From the NCBI GenBank assembly GCA_903924805.1, contig CAIYCZ010000342.1:1-14531 (forward strand): 14,531 nucleotides of DNA, written 5' to 3'. The stretch is from an uncultured delta proteobacterium (GTDB taxonomy: Bacteria > Desulfobacterota > WTBG01 > CAIYCZ01). Positions 6,299 to 13,366 of this stretch are shown here, one piece after another (within the stretch, counting starts at the first letter, position 1; each line of letters begins with the position of its first letter). The notes below the pieces were generated by a model that saw nothing but the letters and a program-made list of their open reading frames with translations, did not search any database and was not told the origin of the DNA. Both the position numbers and the translations under genes were made by a program.

Positions 6299-6667
6299 TC
6301 AGAATTTTAGTCCTTTTTCTCGTGCAGTTTCAGCCAATGCCTTTATGCGGCCATGATACAGACACCCATTCCGGTCAAAAATAACTTGATGAATATTCAT
6401 CTCCTGTGCCTTTTGTGCAACCAGTGCGCCCACCTGTTTTGCCGCCTCAGTCGTGTCTGAGTTTTTCAATTTCCCCTTAAGCTCTTTACTGAGCGTCGAT
6501 ACCCCGATAATGGTCCGTGCCTGAGTATCATCAATGATCTGCGCATAAATGTGGTTGAGGCTGCGATAAACGCTCAGCCGGGGACGCTCGGCAGTGCCCA
6601 GCACTTTCTTGCGAATCCTTTTTTTTCTTCGTGCGAGATTCCTTTTTTTATCTTCTGCAGAACTCAC
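6299..6667 (-). CDS. rplR: 50S ribosomal protein L18, GTG start
   Basis: L18 binds 5S rRNA and, with L5 and L25-type proteins, anchors it to the 50S. The very basic N-terminus (KKRNLARRKKRIRKKV) precedes the core with RPRLSVYRSLNHIYAQIIDD at about 29-48. The family C-terminal block includes VIFDRNGCLYHGRIKALAET and ends in GLKF. Length is 122 residues, as usual. It starts with GTG, with GAGGAG six bases upstream. It is followed by rpsE after 13 bases, whose SD begins right at the rplR TGA. Confidence 0.98.
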   Translation of the reverse strand: MSSAEDKKRNLARRKKRIRKKVLGTAERPRLSVYRSLNHIYAQIIDDTQARTIIGVSTLSKELKGKLKNSDTTEAAKQVGALVAQKAQEMNIHQVIFDRNGCLYHGRIKALAETAREKGLKF

Positions 6668-6709
6668 GGATTTCTCCTCTACATAACAGCCTTGAGCAGC
6701 GTACCGCGG

Positions 6710-7246
6710 CTATTTTGCCCCGCTTTTCCCGACCTTAGTGCGGATGACCTCACCAAGATACCTGATCCCTTTTCCCTTGTACACATCAGGCTTTCTGAGA
6801 CTGCGGATTTTTGCAGCGGTTTGTCCTACCAGGCCTTTATCAATGCCCTCAATAGTGATAACCTGACGGTCTACTTTTGCCTTAATGCCCTCGGGGAGGG
6901 CAAAATTTATCGGATGGGAATATCCCAGAGACAGGTTGACTACATTATTGCTGACATCTGCCCGATATCCTACTCCGACCACCTCAAGCTCTTTTTTAAA
7001 CCCCTGGGTAACGCCCAGAACCATGTTCGCAATGAGGGTTCTGGTGAGCCCATGAAGGGCGCGCGTCTTAGTTTGTTCTGAGGTTCGCACCACGGCAATT
7101 CTATTATCTGCTATTTCAAGTTTCAGTCCATCGGGTATTTCATGGTTCAGCGTGCCCTTTGGACCCTCCACCTGTACCACCGGCCCCTGGAGATTGACGC
7201 GCACCCCCTGGGGCATTACTATTGGCATTTTCCCAACTCGACTCAT
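6710..7246 (-). CDS. rplF: 50S ribosomal protein L6
   Basis: L6 sits near the factor-binding site of the 50S and contacts the sarcin-ricin loop. Two homologous domains are visible. The first begins MSRVGKMPIVMPQGV. The second holds GYSHPINFALPEGIKAKVD, the segment IEGIDKGLVGQTAAKIRSLR and the signature KPDVYKGKGIRYLGEVI near the C-terminus. Length is 178 residues, typical. The start is ATG with AGAGGT upstream, placed in the last bases of rpsH (gap 11 bases). Confidence 0.98.
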   Translation of the reverse strand: MSRVGKMPIVMPQGVRVNLQGPVVQVEGPKGTLNHEIPDGLKLEIADNRIAVVRTSEQTKTRALHGLTRTLIANMVLGVTQGFKKELEVVGVGYRADVSNNVVNLSLGYSHPINFALPEGIKAKVDRQVITIEGIDKGLVGQTAAKIRSLRKPDVYKGKGIRYLGEVIRTKVGKSGAK

Positions 7247-7257
7247 GGTTGTTACCT

Positions 7258-7653
7258 CTACCAGCAGGAACAGATTAATTCGCCACCGACGCCTTGTTTG
7301 CGTGCTTCCTTGTCTGTCAGAATACCTCTGGGCGTTGACAGTATAGCAAATCCTAAACCGCTTTTTATCTGCGGGATGTTATCCTTACCCACATATATCC
7401 GCCGTCCCGGCTTTGATATCCGCTTCAACTCTGAAACTGCCGGTGTTTTTTTCGTATCATATTTTAAATACACCTGAAGGATTGGCTGCCGCCCATCAGA
7501 AACAACCTTATAGTTCTTGATGCATCCTTCATTCTTCAGGGTCTGAACAATACTTACCTTTAACTGTGAAGACGGCATATCAACTTTCTCAAAGCGGGCT
7601 TTATACCCATTTCTGACTCTGGTAAGCATGTCTGCTATTGGGTCGGTCATCAT
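7258..7653 (-). CDS. rpsH: 30S ribosomal protein S8
   Basis: S8 is a primary 16S rRNA-binding protein of the central domain; in E. coli it is the repressor of the spc operon. The N-terminus MMTDPIADMLTRVRNGYKA and the C-terminal block STPRGILTDKEARKQGVGGE are diagnostic. Length is 131 residues. Two ATG codons are adjacent; the first is better spaced from AAGGGG (nine bases), so it was chosen, though the second gives the more usual MTDPIADML. The last residues, LICSCW, carry two cysteines where many homologues have none or one. Confidence 0.98.
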   Translation of the reverse strand: MMTDPIADMLTRVRNGYKARFEKVDMPSSQLKVSIVQTLKNEGCIKNYKVVSDGRQPILQVYLKYDTKKTPAVSELKRISKPGRRIYVGKDNIPQIKSGLGFAILSTPRGILTDKEARKQGVGGELICSCW

Positions 7654-7686
7654 AGTCTCGTTCCCCTTACCTCTATCGTTGTCTCT

Positions 7687-7872
7687 TTACCAGCTTGACT
7701 TTATTACGCCGGGAATTTCGCCCCGCAGAGATAAGCTCCGAAAACAGATACGGCACATATCAAACTTCCGCAGGTACGCACGGGGTCGTCCACACAACGG
7801 ACACCGGTTATAATTTCTCACTCCAAACTTATTGGGTCGTTTAGCTTTGGCAATTAACGATTTCTTGGCCAC
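7687..7872 (-). CDS. rpsN: 30S ribosomal protein S14, short zinc-binding type, GTG start
   Basis: This is the 61-residue zinc form of S14, a 30S head protein, rather than the longer zinc-free form of about 100 residues. C24 and C27 (CPLC) and C40 and C43 (CRIC) are the four ligands. The family landmarks NYNRCPLCGRPRAYLRKF and FRSLSLRGEIPGVIKSSW complete it. The start is GTG, with AAGAGGAG upstream giving the canonical MAKKSLIAK. It lies between rplE and rpsH as usual. No second S14 gene is in this window. Confidence 0.98.
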   Translation of the reverse strand: MAKKSLIAKAKRPNKFGVRNYNRCPLCGRPRAYLRKFDMCRICFRSLSLRGEIPGVIKSSW

Positions 7873-7901
7873 GAGGCACTCCTCTTAAGCAACTACAGCG
7901 G

Positions 7902-8441
7902 TTAATCCCTGAACGGCATTCCCATCATCTTTAAGAGGGCTTTCCCTTCTTCATCAGTTTTTGCCGTGGTGGTTATGACAATATTCATGCCTTTGATTTT
8001 ATCTATCTTATCATAATCAATTTCCGGGAAAATAATCTGTTCGCGAATGCCCAGGGCATAATTCCCTCTGCCATCAAAGGATTTCCCGGATACGCCCCGG
8101 AAATCGCGGATTCGCGGCAGTGCCACATTAACCAGCCGGTCAAAGAATTCATACATCCGGTCGCGGCGCATGGTCACCTTGCAGCCAATAGGCATTCCTT
8201 CGCGGAGCTTAAAATTGGCGATAGATTTCTTTGCTCTGGTAACCACCGGCTTTTGACCGGAAATGGTAGCCAATTCACTTTGGCCCGAGTCTAAAATCTT
8301 GGCATTCTGAATTGCTTCTCCCAGTCCCATGTTGATAACAATTTTTTCCAGCCGGGGCACTTCCATGATATTTTTATAACTGAACTCTTTCATGAGTGCT
8401 GGAATTACCTTTTCTCTGTATTGTTCTTTAAGCCGAGCCAT
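7902..8441 (-). CDS. rplE: 50S ribosomal protein L5
   Basis: L5 binds 5S rRNA in the central protuberance and contacts the P-site tRNA. Recognisable are MARLKEQYREKVIPALMKEF, then VPRLEKIVINMGLGEAIQNA at about 28-47, GQKPVVTRAKKSIANFKLRE at about 78-97, and the conserved RDFRGVSGKSFDGRGNYALG at about 137-156. It ends ALLKMMGMPFRD. Length is 179 residues, as expected. The start is ATG; its SD TAGGAG overlaps the rplX stop codon, so the two are probably coupled. Confidence 0.98.
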   Translation of the reverse strand: MARLKEQYREKVIPALMKEFSYKNIMEVPRLEKIVINMGLGEAIQNAKILDSGQSELATISGQKPVVTRAKKSIANFKLREGMPIGCKVTMRRDRMYEFFDRLVNVALPRIRDFRGVSGKSFDGRGNYALGIREQIIFPEIDYDKIDKIKGMNIVITTTAKTDEEGKALLKMMGMPFRD

Positions 8442-8452
8442 TACTGCTTCTC

Positions 8453-8791
8453 CTACTGATCCAAAATCTCACCACAGGTGCGGCATGCTCTTACTTTCTT
8501 CTTATCCTCGAGGACAACCTTCTTCATCCGAACCGGTCCATTACAGCGGGGACACATAATATTGACATTTGAAAAGTGGAGCGGCCCTTCCCGCTCGATG
8601 ATACCACCCTGCCGGGTTTTCCCACCGGGCCGGGCATGGCGCTTGATAAAATTGACCTTTTCAACAATGACATGCGCTCGTTTATGGTCAACCTTGAGAA
8701 TTTTTCCGGTTTTACCAGTCTCTTTCCCGGCGATTACCATTACCATATCGCCTTTTTTAACATGCAATTTTTGGTGCTGCTCCATGCTCAT
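8453..8791 (-). CDS. rplX: 50S ribosomal protein L24, zinc-ligand type
   Basis: L24 is one of two proteins that start 50S assembly. The KOW motif lies near the N-terminus (VKKGDMVMVIAGKETGKTGK at about 11-30). The middle holds the usual NFIKRHARP and GGIIEREGPLHFSNVN. The C-terminal part carries C80, C83, C103 and C106 in a CxxC-x19-CxxC arrangement that could bind zinc; E. coli L24 lacks this set. Length is 112 residues. The first ATG is chosen since GAGG lies eight bases upstream; a second ATG two codons later is possible. Confidence 0.97.
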   Translation of the reverse strand: MSMEQHQKLHVKKGDMVMVIAGKETGKTGKILKVDHKRAHVIVEKVNFIKRHARPGGKTRQGGIIEREGPLHFSNVNIMCPRCNGPVRMKKVVLEDKKKVRACRTCGEILDQ

Positions 8792-8816
8792 GCTTCCGTC
8801 CTCATATTAAAAACTC

Positions 8817-9185
8817 CTACAGCACCTCTGGTGCTAATGATATAATCTTCATAAAGTTTTTTGCCCTGAGTTCGCGGGCAACAGGGCCAAAAATTCTGGT
8901 ACCGATGGGCTCATTCTGCGGATTGATAAGGACTGCAGAGTTATCGTCAAACCGTATATAGGAACCGTCAGGCCTGCGCACTTCCTTGCTGGTCCGAACA
9001 ATCACCGCCCGCATTACCTCACCTTTTTTGACTTTGGCGTTGGGTATCGATTCTTTTACCGATACTATAATAATATCGCCCAGCGTGGCATAGCGCCGTT
9101 TAGAGCCTCCCAGTACCTTTATGCACTGAAGTTTTTTTGCTCCCGAATTATCTGCTGCCACCAGATTTGTCTGCATCTGAATCAT
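8817..9185 (-). CDS. rplN: 50S ribosomal protein L14
   Basis: L14 is a 50S interface protein that contributes to a subunit bridge. The ATG at 9185 gives 122 residues beginning MIQMQTNLVAADNSGAKKLQ, the canonical start. An in-frame GTG at 9200 would add five residues, but its bases form part of the SD (GTGAGG), so it is probably not used. Conserved features are KVLGGSKRRYATLGDIIIVS, the segment with VIVRTSKEVRRPDGSYIRFD, and the tail ELRAKNFMKIISLAPEVL. It opens the classical spc set after rpsQ. Confidence 0.97.
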   Translation of the reverse strand: MIQMQTNLVAADNSGAKKLQCIKVLGGSKRRYATLGDIIIVSVKESIPNAKVKKGEVMRAVIVRTSKEVRRPDGSYIRFDDNSAVLINPQNEPIGTRIFGPVARELRAKNFMKIISLAPEVL

Positions 9186-9229
9186 GATCAGAAACCTCAC
9201 AAACGCTTACGTTTTGAAACAGCAATGGG

Positions 9230-9481
9230 CTATACTGCCCGCCGTAGAACCTCTACGACCTTCCACCGTTTTTCTTTGCTCAACGGTCGACACTCCTGAA
9301 TAACAACCGTATCCCCGATCTGACATTTATTCTCTTCATCGTGGGCTTTAAAGCGAACCCTCTTTTTCATGTATTTTTTATACAGGGCATGTTTTGTCAT
9401 ACGAACAGTTGCTACCACGACCGTCTTATCCATTTTATTGCTTACTACCACGCCTGTTCGTGTTTTTTTAAGTCCTCTCAT
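9230..9481 (-). CDS. rpsQ: 30S ribosomal protein S17
   Basis: S17 is a small OB-fold protein that binds 16S rRNA early in assembly. The pattern GVVVSNKMDKTVVVATVRMT (about 10-29), then HALYKKYMKKRVRFKAHDE and the C-terminal VVIQECRPLSKEKRWKVVEV identify it. Length is 83 residues, typical. The start is ATG with AAAGGAAGAGG upstream. It closes the classical S10 set, 44 bases before rplN. Confidence 0.98.
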   Translation of the reverse strand: MRGLKKTRTGVVVSNKMDKTVVVATVRMTKHALYKKYMKKRVRFKAHDEENKCQIGDTVVIQECRPLSKEKRWKVVEVLRRAV

Positions 9482-9510
9482 AGAGCCTCTTCCTTTACCA
9501 GCAAAACCCC

Positions 9511-9705
9511 TTAGTGCGCTTTTTCCTTTTCACGCACAATGGTTTTTATGCGAGCTATATCTTTCTTTGCCTGGGATAATTTTGCGGAACTGGTGAGCTG
9601 GTTGGTTGCCAGCTGAAACTTGAGGTTGAAATATTCCGCTTTCAGGTCATTTTCTCGCTGGTTCAGTTCCTCAACCGTTAACTCACGCATCTCTTTAGCT
9701 TTCAC
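9511..9705 (-). CDS. rpmC: 50S ribosomal protein L29, GTG start
   Basis: L29 is a two-helix protein near the tunnel exit that helps dock trigger factor and SRP. The 64 residues start MKAKEMRELTVEELNQREND, and the second helix holds FQLATNQLTSSAKLSQAKKD. The GTG start overlaps the rplP TGA stop by four bases (GTGA), with GGGAGG just upstream. An internal ATG at codon 6 is too far from the SD. The overlap suggests termination-reinitiation coupling with rplP. Confidence 0.97.
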   Translation of the reverse strand: MKAKEMRELTVEELNQRENDLKAEYFNLKFQLATNQLTSSAKLSQAKKDIARIKTIVREKEKAH

Positions 9706-10115
9706 AGAACCTCCCTGGTAACAAATTTGGTCTGGATTGGCAGTTTATGTGATGCGAGACGAAATGCTTCGCGAGCCACTACTGCAGGAACTCCTTCCAT
9801 TTCGTAGAGAATCCTGCCTGGTTTAACAACTGCTACCCAGTCTTCCGGTGCGCCTTTGCCTTTTCCCATTCTGGTCTCAGCAGGCTTTTTGGTAATGGGT
9901 TTATCCGGGAAAATCCTGATCCATAGTTTTCCGCCACGCTTAATGTGGCGCATCAGTGCTACTCGGCCAGCCTCTATCTGGCGGGCGGTGAGCCAGCCGC
10001 AGGAAAGAGCCCGCAGCCCGTAATCGCCAAAGCTGAGAGAACTCCCCCGATAGGCAGCTCCCGTGGTTCTTCCTTTTTGCCGTTTCCGGTATTTTATTTT
10101 TTTAGGCGCTAACAT
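9702..10115 (-). CDS. rplP: 50S ribosomal protein L16
   Basis: L16 lies at the A-site side of the peptidyl transferase centre and helps position tRNA. Diagnostic segments are MLAPKKIKYRKRQKGR, then TARQIEAGRVALMRHIKRGG (about 43-62) and KPAETRMGKGKGAPEDWVAV (about 77-96), which includes the loop near the catalytic centre. Length is 137 residues, as usual. Its ATG lies inside rpsC, overlapping that gene by 14 bases in another frame, with AGGGAAGG six bases upstream. It also overlaps rpmC by four bases. Confidence 0.98.
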   Translation of the reverse strand: MLAPKKIKYRKRQKGRTTGAAYRGSSLSFGDYGLRALSCGWLTARQIEAGRVALMRHIKRGGKLWIRIFPDKPITKKPAETRMGKGKGAPEDWVAVVKPGRILYEMEGVPAVVAREAFRLASHKLPIQTKFVTREVL

Positions 10116-10755
10116 GTGAAGCCTTCCCTCTCGTTAAGCTCTCTCCGTGAAACACCCAGACCTTTACGCCAATGATGCCGTAGGTTGTCCTGGCCTCCGC
10201 AACTCCATAATCTATGTCTGCCCTGATGGTGTGCAGGGGGACTCTTCCCTCCCGATACCATTCGGTGCGAGCCATTTCAGCGCCGCCCAGACGCCCGGCA
10301 CAGGTTATCTTAATACCCTGGGCTCCGCATTTCAGGGATGATGTTACCGATTTCTTCATTGCCCGCCGGAACGCAACCCTCCGCTCCAGCTGGAGGCACA
10401 CATTTTCAGCAATGAGCTGTGCATCCGTTTCCGGACGCTGTACCTCAGAAATATTTATATAGACATCTTTATCAGTCATCTTCTGGAGTTCGCTTTTGAG
10501 CTTCTCTATTTCCGACCCCTTTTTCCCGATAATAATGCCGGGGCGTGCTGTGCAGATATTTATCCGGATCTTGTTTGCTGCCCGTTCAATTTCTATTTTT
10601 GCGATACCCGCATGATAAATTTTCCCCTTAATGTACCTTCGTATATGCAGGTCTTCGTGGAGAAACTTGCGGTAATCTTTTTCCGAGTACCACTTGGAAC
10701 TCCAGGTTTTTATTATACCAAGACGAAACCCCGTGGGATGAACTTTTTGGCCCAA
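10102..10755 (-). CDS. rpsC: 30S ribosomal protein S3, TTG start
   Basis: S3 lines the mRNA entry channel and has helicase activity together with S4 and S5. The N-terminus MGQKVHPTGFRLGIIKTW is canonical. The KH type II domain has the GxxG loop GKKG at 77-80 (PGIIIGKKGSEIEKLKSEL). The C-terminal domain shows GAQGIKITCAGRLGGAEMAR and REGRVPLHTIRADIDYGVAE. Length is 217 residues. It starts with TTG, with GGGAGGT six bases upstream; no ATG alternative fits. Confidence 0.98.
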   Translation of the reverse strand: MGQKVHPTGFRLGIIKTWSSKWYSEKDYRKFLHEDLHIRRYIKGKIYHAGIAKIEIERAANKIRINICTARPGIIIGKKGSEIEKLKSELQKMTDKDVYINISEVQRPETDAQLIAENVCLQLERRVAFRRAMKKSVTSSLKCGAQGIKITCAGRLGGAEMARTEWYREGRVPLHTIRADIDYGVAEARTTYGIIGVKVWVFHGESLTRGKASHVSA

Positions 10756-10785
10756 AGCACTACCTCCCTGTTGTATGGTATTTAT

Positions 10786-11118
10786 TTATCCTTCATCCAG
10801 AACAATCGTAACATGGCTTGTCCGCCTAAGGATCCGGGATCCTCTGCCCATTGAAGCGGCCCTGAATCGTTTGAGCATAGGCCCCTTGTTGACATAAATG
10901 TCTTTCACAAAAAGGGTATCAACGTCAATGCCTTCCCGCTTTTCAGCACTTGCCACAGCAGCATGAATGAGCTTTGCAATATACCGGCTTGATGCTTTTG
11001 CCGTAAACTCCAGGATGCCCAAGGCATCACTCACTTTTTTTCCCTTCACCAGATCTGCAACGAGCCTGGCCTTTTGCGGTGAAACGCGAATATATTTGGC
11101 TATGGCATTTACTTCCAT
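10786..11118 (-). CDS. rplV: 50S ribosomal protein L22
   Basis: L22 has a globular surface domain and a long beta-hairpin that reaches into the exit tunnel. The 110 residues include YIRVSPQKARLVADLVKGKK (about 8-27), ALGILEFTAKASSRYIAKLI, and the hairpin with GPMLKRFRAASMGRGSRILR (about 79-98), followed by RTSHVTIVLDE. Hairpin residues in this family can change macrolide response; the loop here looks full length. The start is ATG with TAAGGA upstream. Confidence 0.98.
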   Translation of the reverse strand: MEVNAIAKYIRVSPQKARLVADLVKGKKVSDALGILEFTAKASSRYIAKLIHAAVASAEKREGIDVDTLFVKDIYVNKGPMLKRFRAASMGRGSRILRRTSHVTIVLDEG

Positions 11119-11155
11119 AGGTGGCTTTCCTTATGCGGTATGAATGATTACTCTG

Positions 11156-11446
11156 CTATGCTGGTTTTTCCTTTTTTTGAGCCTTGCGGTCTCCTGAATG
11201 GCCATGAAATACCCTGGTTGGAGAAAATTCACCGAGCTTGTGGCCGACCATATTCTCAGTAACAAAAACCGGGATAAACTTTTTTCCATTGTGCACGGCA
11301 AATGTTAGCCCCACCATTTCAGGCACTACCGTTGACCTTCTTGACCAGGTCTTGATTACCTTCTTGCTGTTGGTCTGTGTTGCCTCGTCAACTTTTTTCT
11401 TGAGGCTTTCGTCAATAAATGGTCCTTTTTTAAGTGATCGTGCCAT
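11156..11446 (-). CDS. rpsS: 30S ribosomal protein S19
   Basis: S19 forms a complex with S13 in the 30S head. The chosen ATG gives MARSLKKGPFIDESLKKKVD, the family start. An in-frame TTG two codons earlier is close to GGAG, but the ATG lies about ten bases from it and restores the canonical N-terminus. Other signatures are TWSRRSTVVPEMVGLTFAVH and the tail GEFSPTRVFHGHSGDRKAQK. Length is 96 residues. It lies between rplB and rplV as usual. Confidence 0.97.
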   Translation of the reverse strand: MARSLKKGPFIDESLKKKVDEATQTNSKKVIKTWSRRSTVVPEMVGLTFAVHNGKKFIPVFVTENMVGHKLGEFSPTRVFHGHSGDRKAQKKEKPA

Positions 11447-11476
11447 TATCAACCATCTCCATCTGATTCCGTAGTC

Positions 11477-12301
11477 TTATGTATCCCTCTGTTTTATAAT
11501 ATACGTGCTGGTGCGCTTGTTTTTGCGGGTTTTAAATCCCTTGGTTGGCACCCCCCACGGCGTGCAGGGATGGCGTCCACCTGAGGAGCGGCCCTCGCCG
11601 CCGCCCATGGGATGGTCAACCGGGTTCATGGCAACACCGCGATTCCGTGGTTTTCTCCCCAGCCAGCGGTTCCGGCCCGCTTTCCCGATTGAGATATTTT
11701 CGTGGTCTATATTGCCCACTTGGCCGATCGTGGCACAACAGTCCTGATGGACTAACCGGACTTCACCGGACGGCATCCTGAGATGCGCATAGGCTCCCTC
11801 TTTTGCCATTATCTGGGCATACGAACCGGCACTCCTGATAAGCTGCCCGCCTTTGCCCTTTTTCAGTTCCACATTGTGAATAAGCGTACCTATGGGAATC
11901 CGCCTAATGGGAAGCGCATTGCCCGGCCGGAACTCTGCATTCTCTCCGGCCATCACCGTATCCCCCACATTGAGACTCAGGGGAGCCAGGATATATCTCT
12001 TTTCTCCATCCTTATAGTGCAGCAGGGCAATACGTGCCGATCTGTTGGGATCATACTCAATGGTTGCCACCGTTGCCGGAATATCCCGCTTGTCCCGCCT
12101 GAAATCAATGAGGCGGTATTTTTTCTTATGCCCTCCTCCGATATAGCGTGCGGTTACTCTCCCGTAGCAGTTTCTCCCACCGGTCCTTTTAAGGGGGCGC
12201 AGGAGGCTCTTTTCGGGTCTGTCCGTGGTGAGCTCCTCAAATGCGGACACGGTCTGAAACCGCCTGCCGGGTGACGTGGGTTTAAATGCCTTGACTGCCA
12301 T
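11477..12301 (-). CDS. rplB: 50S ribosomal protein L2
   Basis: L2 is the most conserved 50S protein and is needed for peptidyl transferase activity and subunit joining. At 274 residues it has standard length. The OB-fold and SH3-like domains are seen with GGGHKKKYRLIDFRRDKRDI at about 55-74 and KGGQLIRSAGSYAQIMAKEG at about 150-169. The C-terminal extension has RGVAMNPVDHPMGGGEGRSS, where H230 matches the E. coli H229 implicated in activity. The start is ATG with GGAG ten bases upstream. The 89-base gap before it is the largest in the S10 set. Confidence 0.99.
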   Translation of the reverse strand: MAVKAFKPTSPGRRFQTVSAFEELTTDRPEKSLLRPLKRTGGRNCYGRVTARYIGGGHKKKYRLIDFRRDKRDIPATVATIEYDPNRSARIALLHYKDGEKRYILAPLSLNVGDTVMAGENAEFRPGNALPIRRIPIGTLIHNVELKKGKGGQLIRSAGSYAQIMAKEGAYAHLRMPSGEVRLVHQDCCATIGQVGNIDHENISIGKAGRNRWLGRKPRNRGVAMNPVDHPMGGGEGRSSGGRHPCTPWGVPTKGFKTRKNKRTSTYIIKQRDT

Positions 12302-12390
12302 ATGGGTTTACTCCGTCTCCAATAATAATTATAAACAGGTGCGCCGGAAAAAATATAAAGGGCGTGTGTTGAACTGCTGTATACTAACCG
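12302..12390 (-). promoter_or_regulatory. AT-rich rplW-rplB spacer with a possible promoter -10 element
   Basis: The 89-base spacer includes a perfect TATAAT on the minus strand (complement of 12328-12333), 26 bases before the rplB ATG. The -35 region at 15-18 bases is only T/A-rich and does not look like TTGACA. It may be a weak internal promoter boosting rplB and downstream genes, or merely an AT-rich spacer. Confidence 0.2.
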
Positions 12391-12681
12391 TTATACGCCC
12401 TCAAAAAAGTCGATTTTTTCTCCACTCTTCAGGGTTACGATTGCCTTTTTCCAGTCGGGTTTCTTGCCTACTGACCGGCCCAGTCTCTTTTTCTTGCCTT
12501 CCATCTGCATGGTATGGACACCCACAACCTTCACCTTGAAAAGCTTCTCAACGGCATCGCGAATTTCTATTTTGTTTGCCGCTCTGTGCACCTCAAACGT
12601 GACTTGATTACTGTTATCTTTCTGGGTGGTGCTTTTTTCGGTGATGAGCGGGCAGCGAATAATCTGATGAAAGTCTTTCAT
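12391..12681 (-). CDS. rplW: 50S ribosomal protein L23
   Basis: L23 lies at the tunnel exit and docks trigger factor and SRP. The 96 residues include IIRCPLITEKSTTQKDNSNQ (about 7-26), then FEVHRAANKIEIRDAVEKLF, and KVVGVHTMQMEGKKKRLGRS, ending with VTLKSGEKIDFFEGV. The start is ATG, overlapping the rplD TGA by four bases (ATGA), which indicates coupled translation. Length and order are typical. Confidence 0.98.
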   Translation of the reverse strand: MKDFHQIIRCPLITEKSTTQKDNSNQVTFEVHRAANKIEIRDAVEKLFKVKVVGVHTMQMEGKKKRLGRSVGKKPDWKKAIVTLKSGEKIDFFEGV

Positions 12682-13298
12682 ACCGTGAGCCTCCCTTGAA
12701 TGCTTTCCAGACAGGACTGGGTGATGAGAAGATTCTCATGTAATAAAACGTCATACACATTCAGGCCCTCTGGCCGTACCACCTTGACATGGGGTACATT
12801 GCGCGCACTTTTTTCCAGATTGCTATTTTCCTGCTCGACAATAAGCACGCTGTGCACGCCCAACTGTTCAAGCATCTTAACCAACAATGTGGTTTTAATT
12901 TCCGGAAGCTCCAGCTTATCCACTATGAGCACTTTGTTTTCTTTGCGTTTTAAGCTCAATGCGGAACACAGCGCCAGTTTTCTCACTTTCTTGGGCACGG
13001 CATACGCATAGGAGTGGGGAACTGGCCCGAACACTATGCCTCCGCCTCTCCACACCGGTGACCGGGATGACCCTGACCGGGCCCGGCCGGTTCCTTTTTG
13101 CCGCCACGGCTTCTTCCCCCCGCCGCTCACATCAGAGCGGCCTTTGGTCGATGCGGTGCCGCTTCTCCGGTTAGCCATCTGCATCCGAACAACATCATGA
13201 AACAGGTGTTTTTTAATCGGCGCAGCAAAAATCTCATCCCTTACATCCACCTGAGAAACCTTACTCCGGCTTACATCATATACATCAAACAGTGCCAT
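12678..13298 (-). CDS. rplD: 50S ribosomal protein L4
   Basis: L4 binds 23S rRNA and extends a loop to the exit-tunnel constriction; in E. coli it also represses the S10 operon. The ATG at 13298 gives 206 residues (MALFDVYDVSRSKVSQVDVR). A TTG fifteen codons earlier (13343) would add residues not usual in L4 and has only a weak SD. The tunnel loop lies at about 50-90, with KGRSDVSGGGKKPWRQKGTG and SSRSPVWRGGGIVFGP. The C-terminus carries the family pattern NVYDVLLHENLLITQSCLES. The SD before the ATG is also modest (GGATG), so this start is less certain than others. Confidence 0.96.
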   Translation of the reverse strand: MALFDVYDVSRSKVSQVDVRDEIFAAPIKKHLFHDVVRMQMANRRSGTASTKGRSDVSGGGKKPWRQKGTGRARSGSSRSPVWRGGGIVFGPVPHSYAYAVPKKVRKLALCSALSLKRKENKVLIVDKLELPEIKTTLLVKMLEQLGVHSVLIVEQENSNLEKSARNVPHVKVVRPEGLNVYDVLLHENLLITQSCLESIQGRLTV

Positions 13299-13366
13299 AA
13301 TACATCCATTCTTTACTGCTGAGAATGTTCCGTAATTAAACAATCAGCATTACCCTGCGCGGTGAA

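Noticed and set aside
6551..7081. Plus-strand reading frame opposite rplR and rplF
   Set aside because: Antisense to two conserved genes, with no recognisable domain.
8817..9200. GTG at 9200 as the rplN start
   Set aside because: It lies within the SD (GTGAGG), and the ATG at 9185 gives the canonical MIQMQT start.
12678..13343. TTG at 13343 as the rplD start
   Set aside because: It adds fifteen residues not typical of L4 and has only a weak SD.
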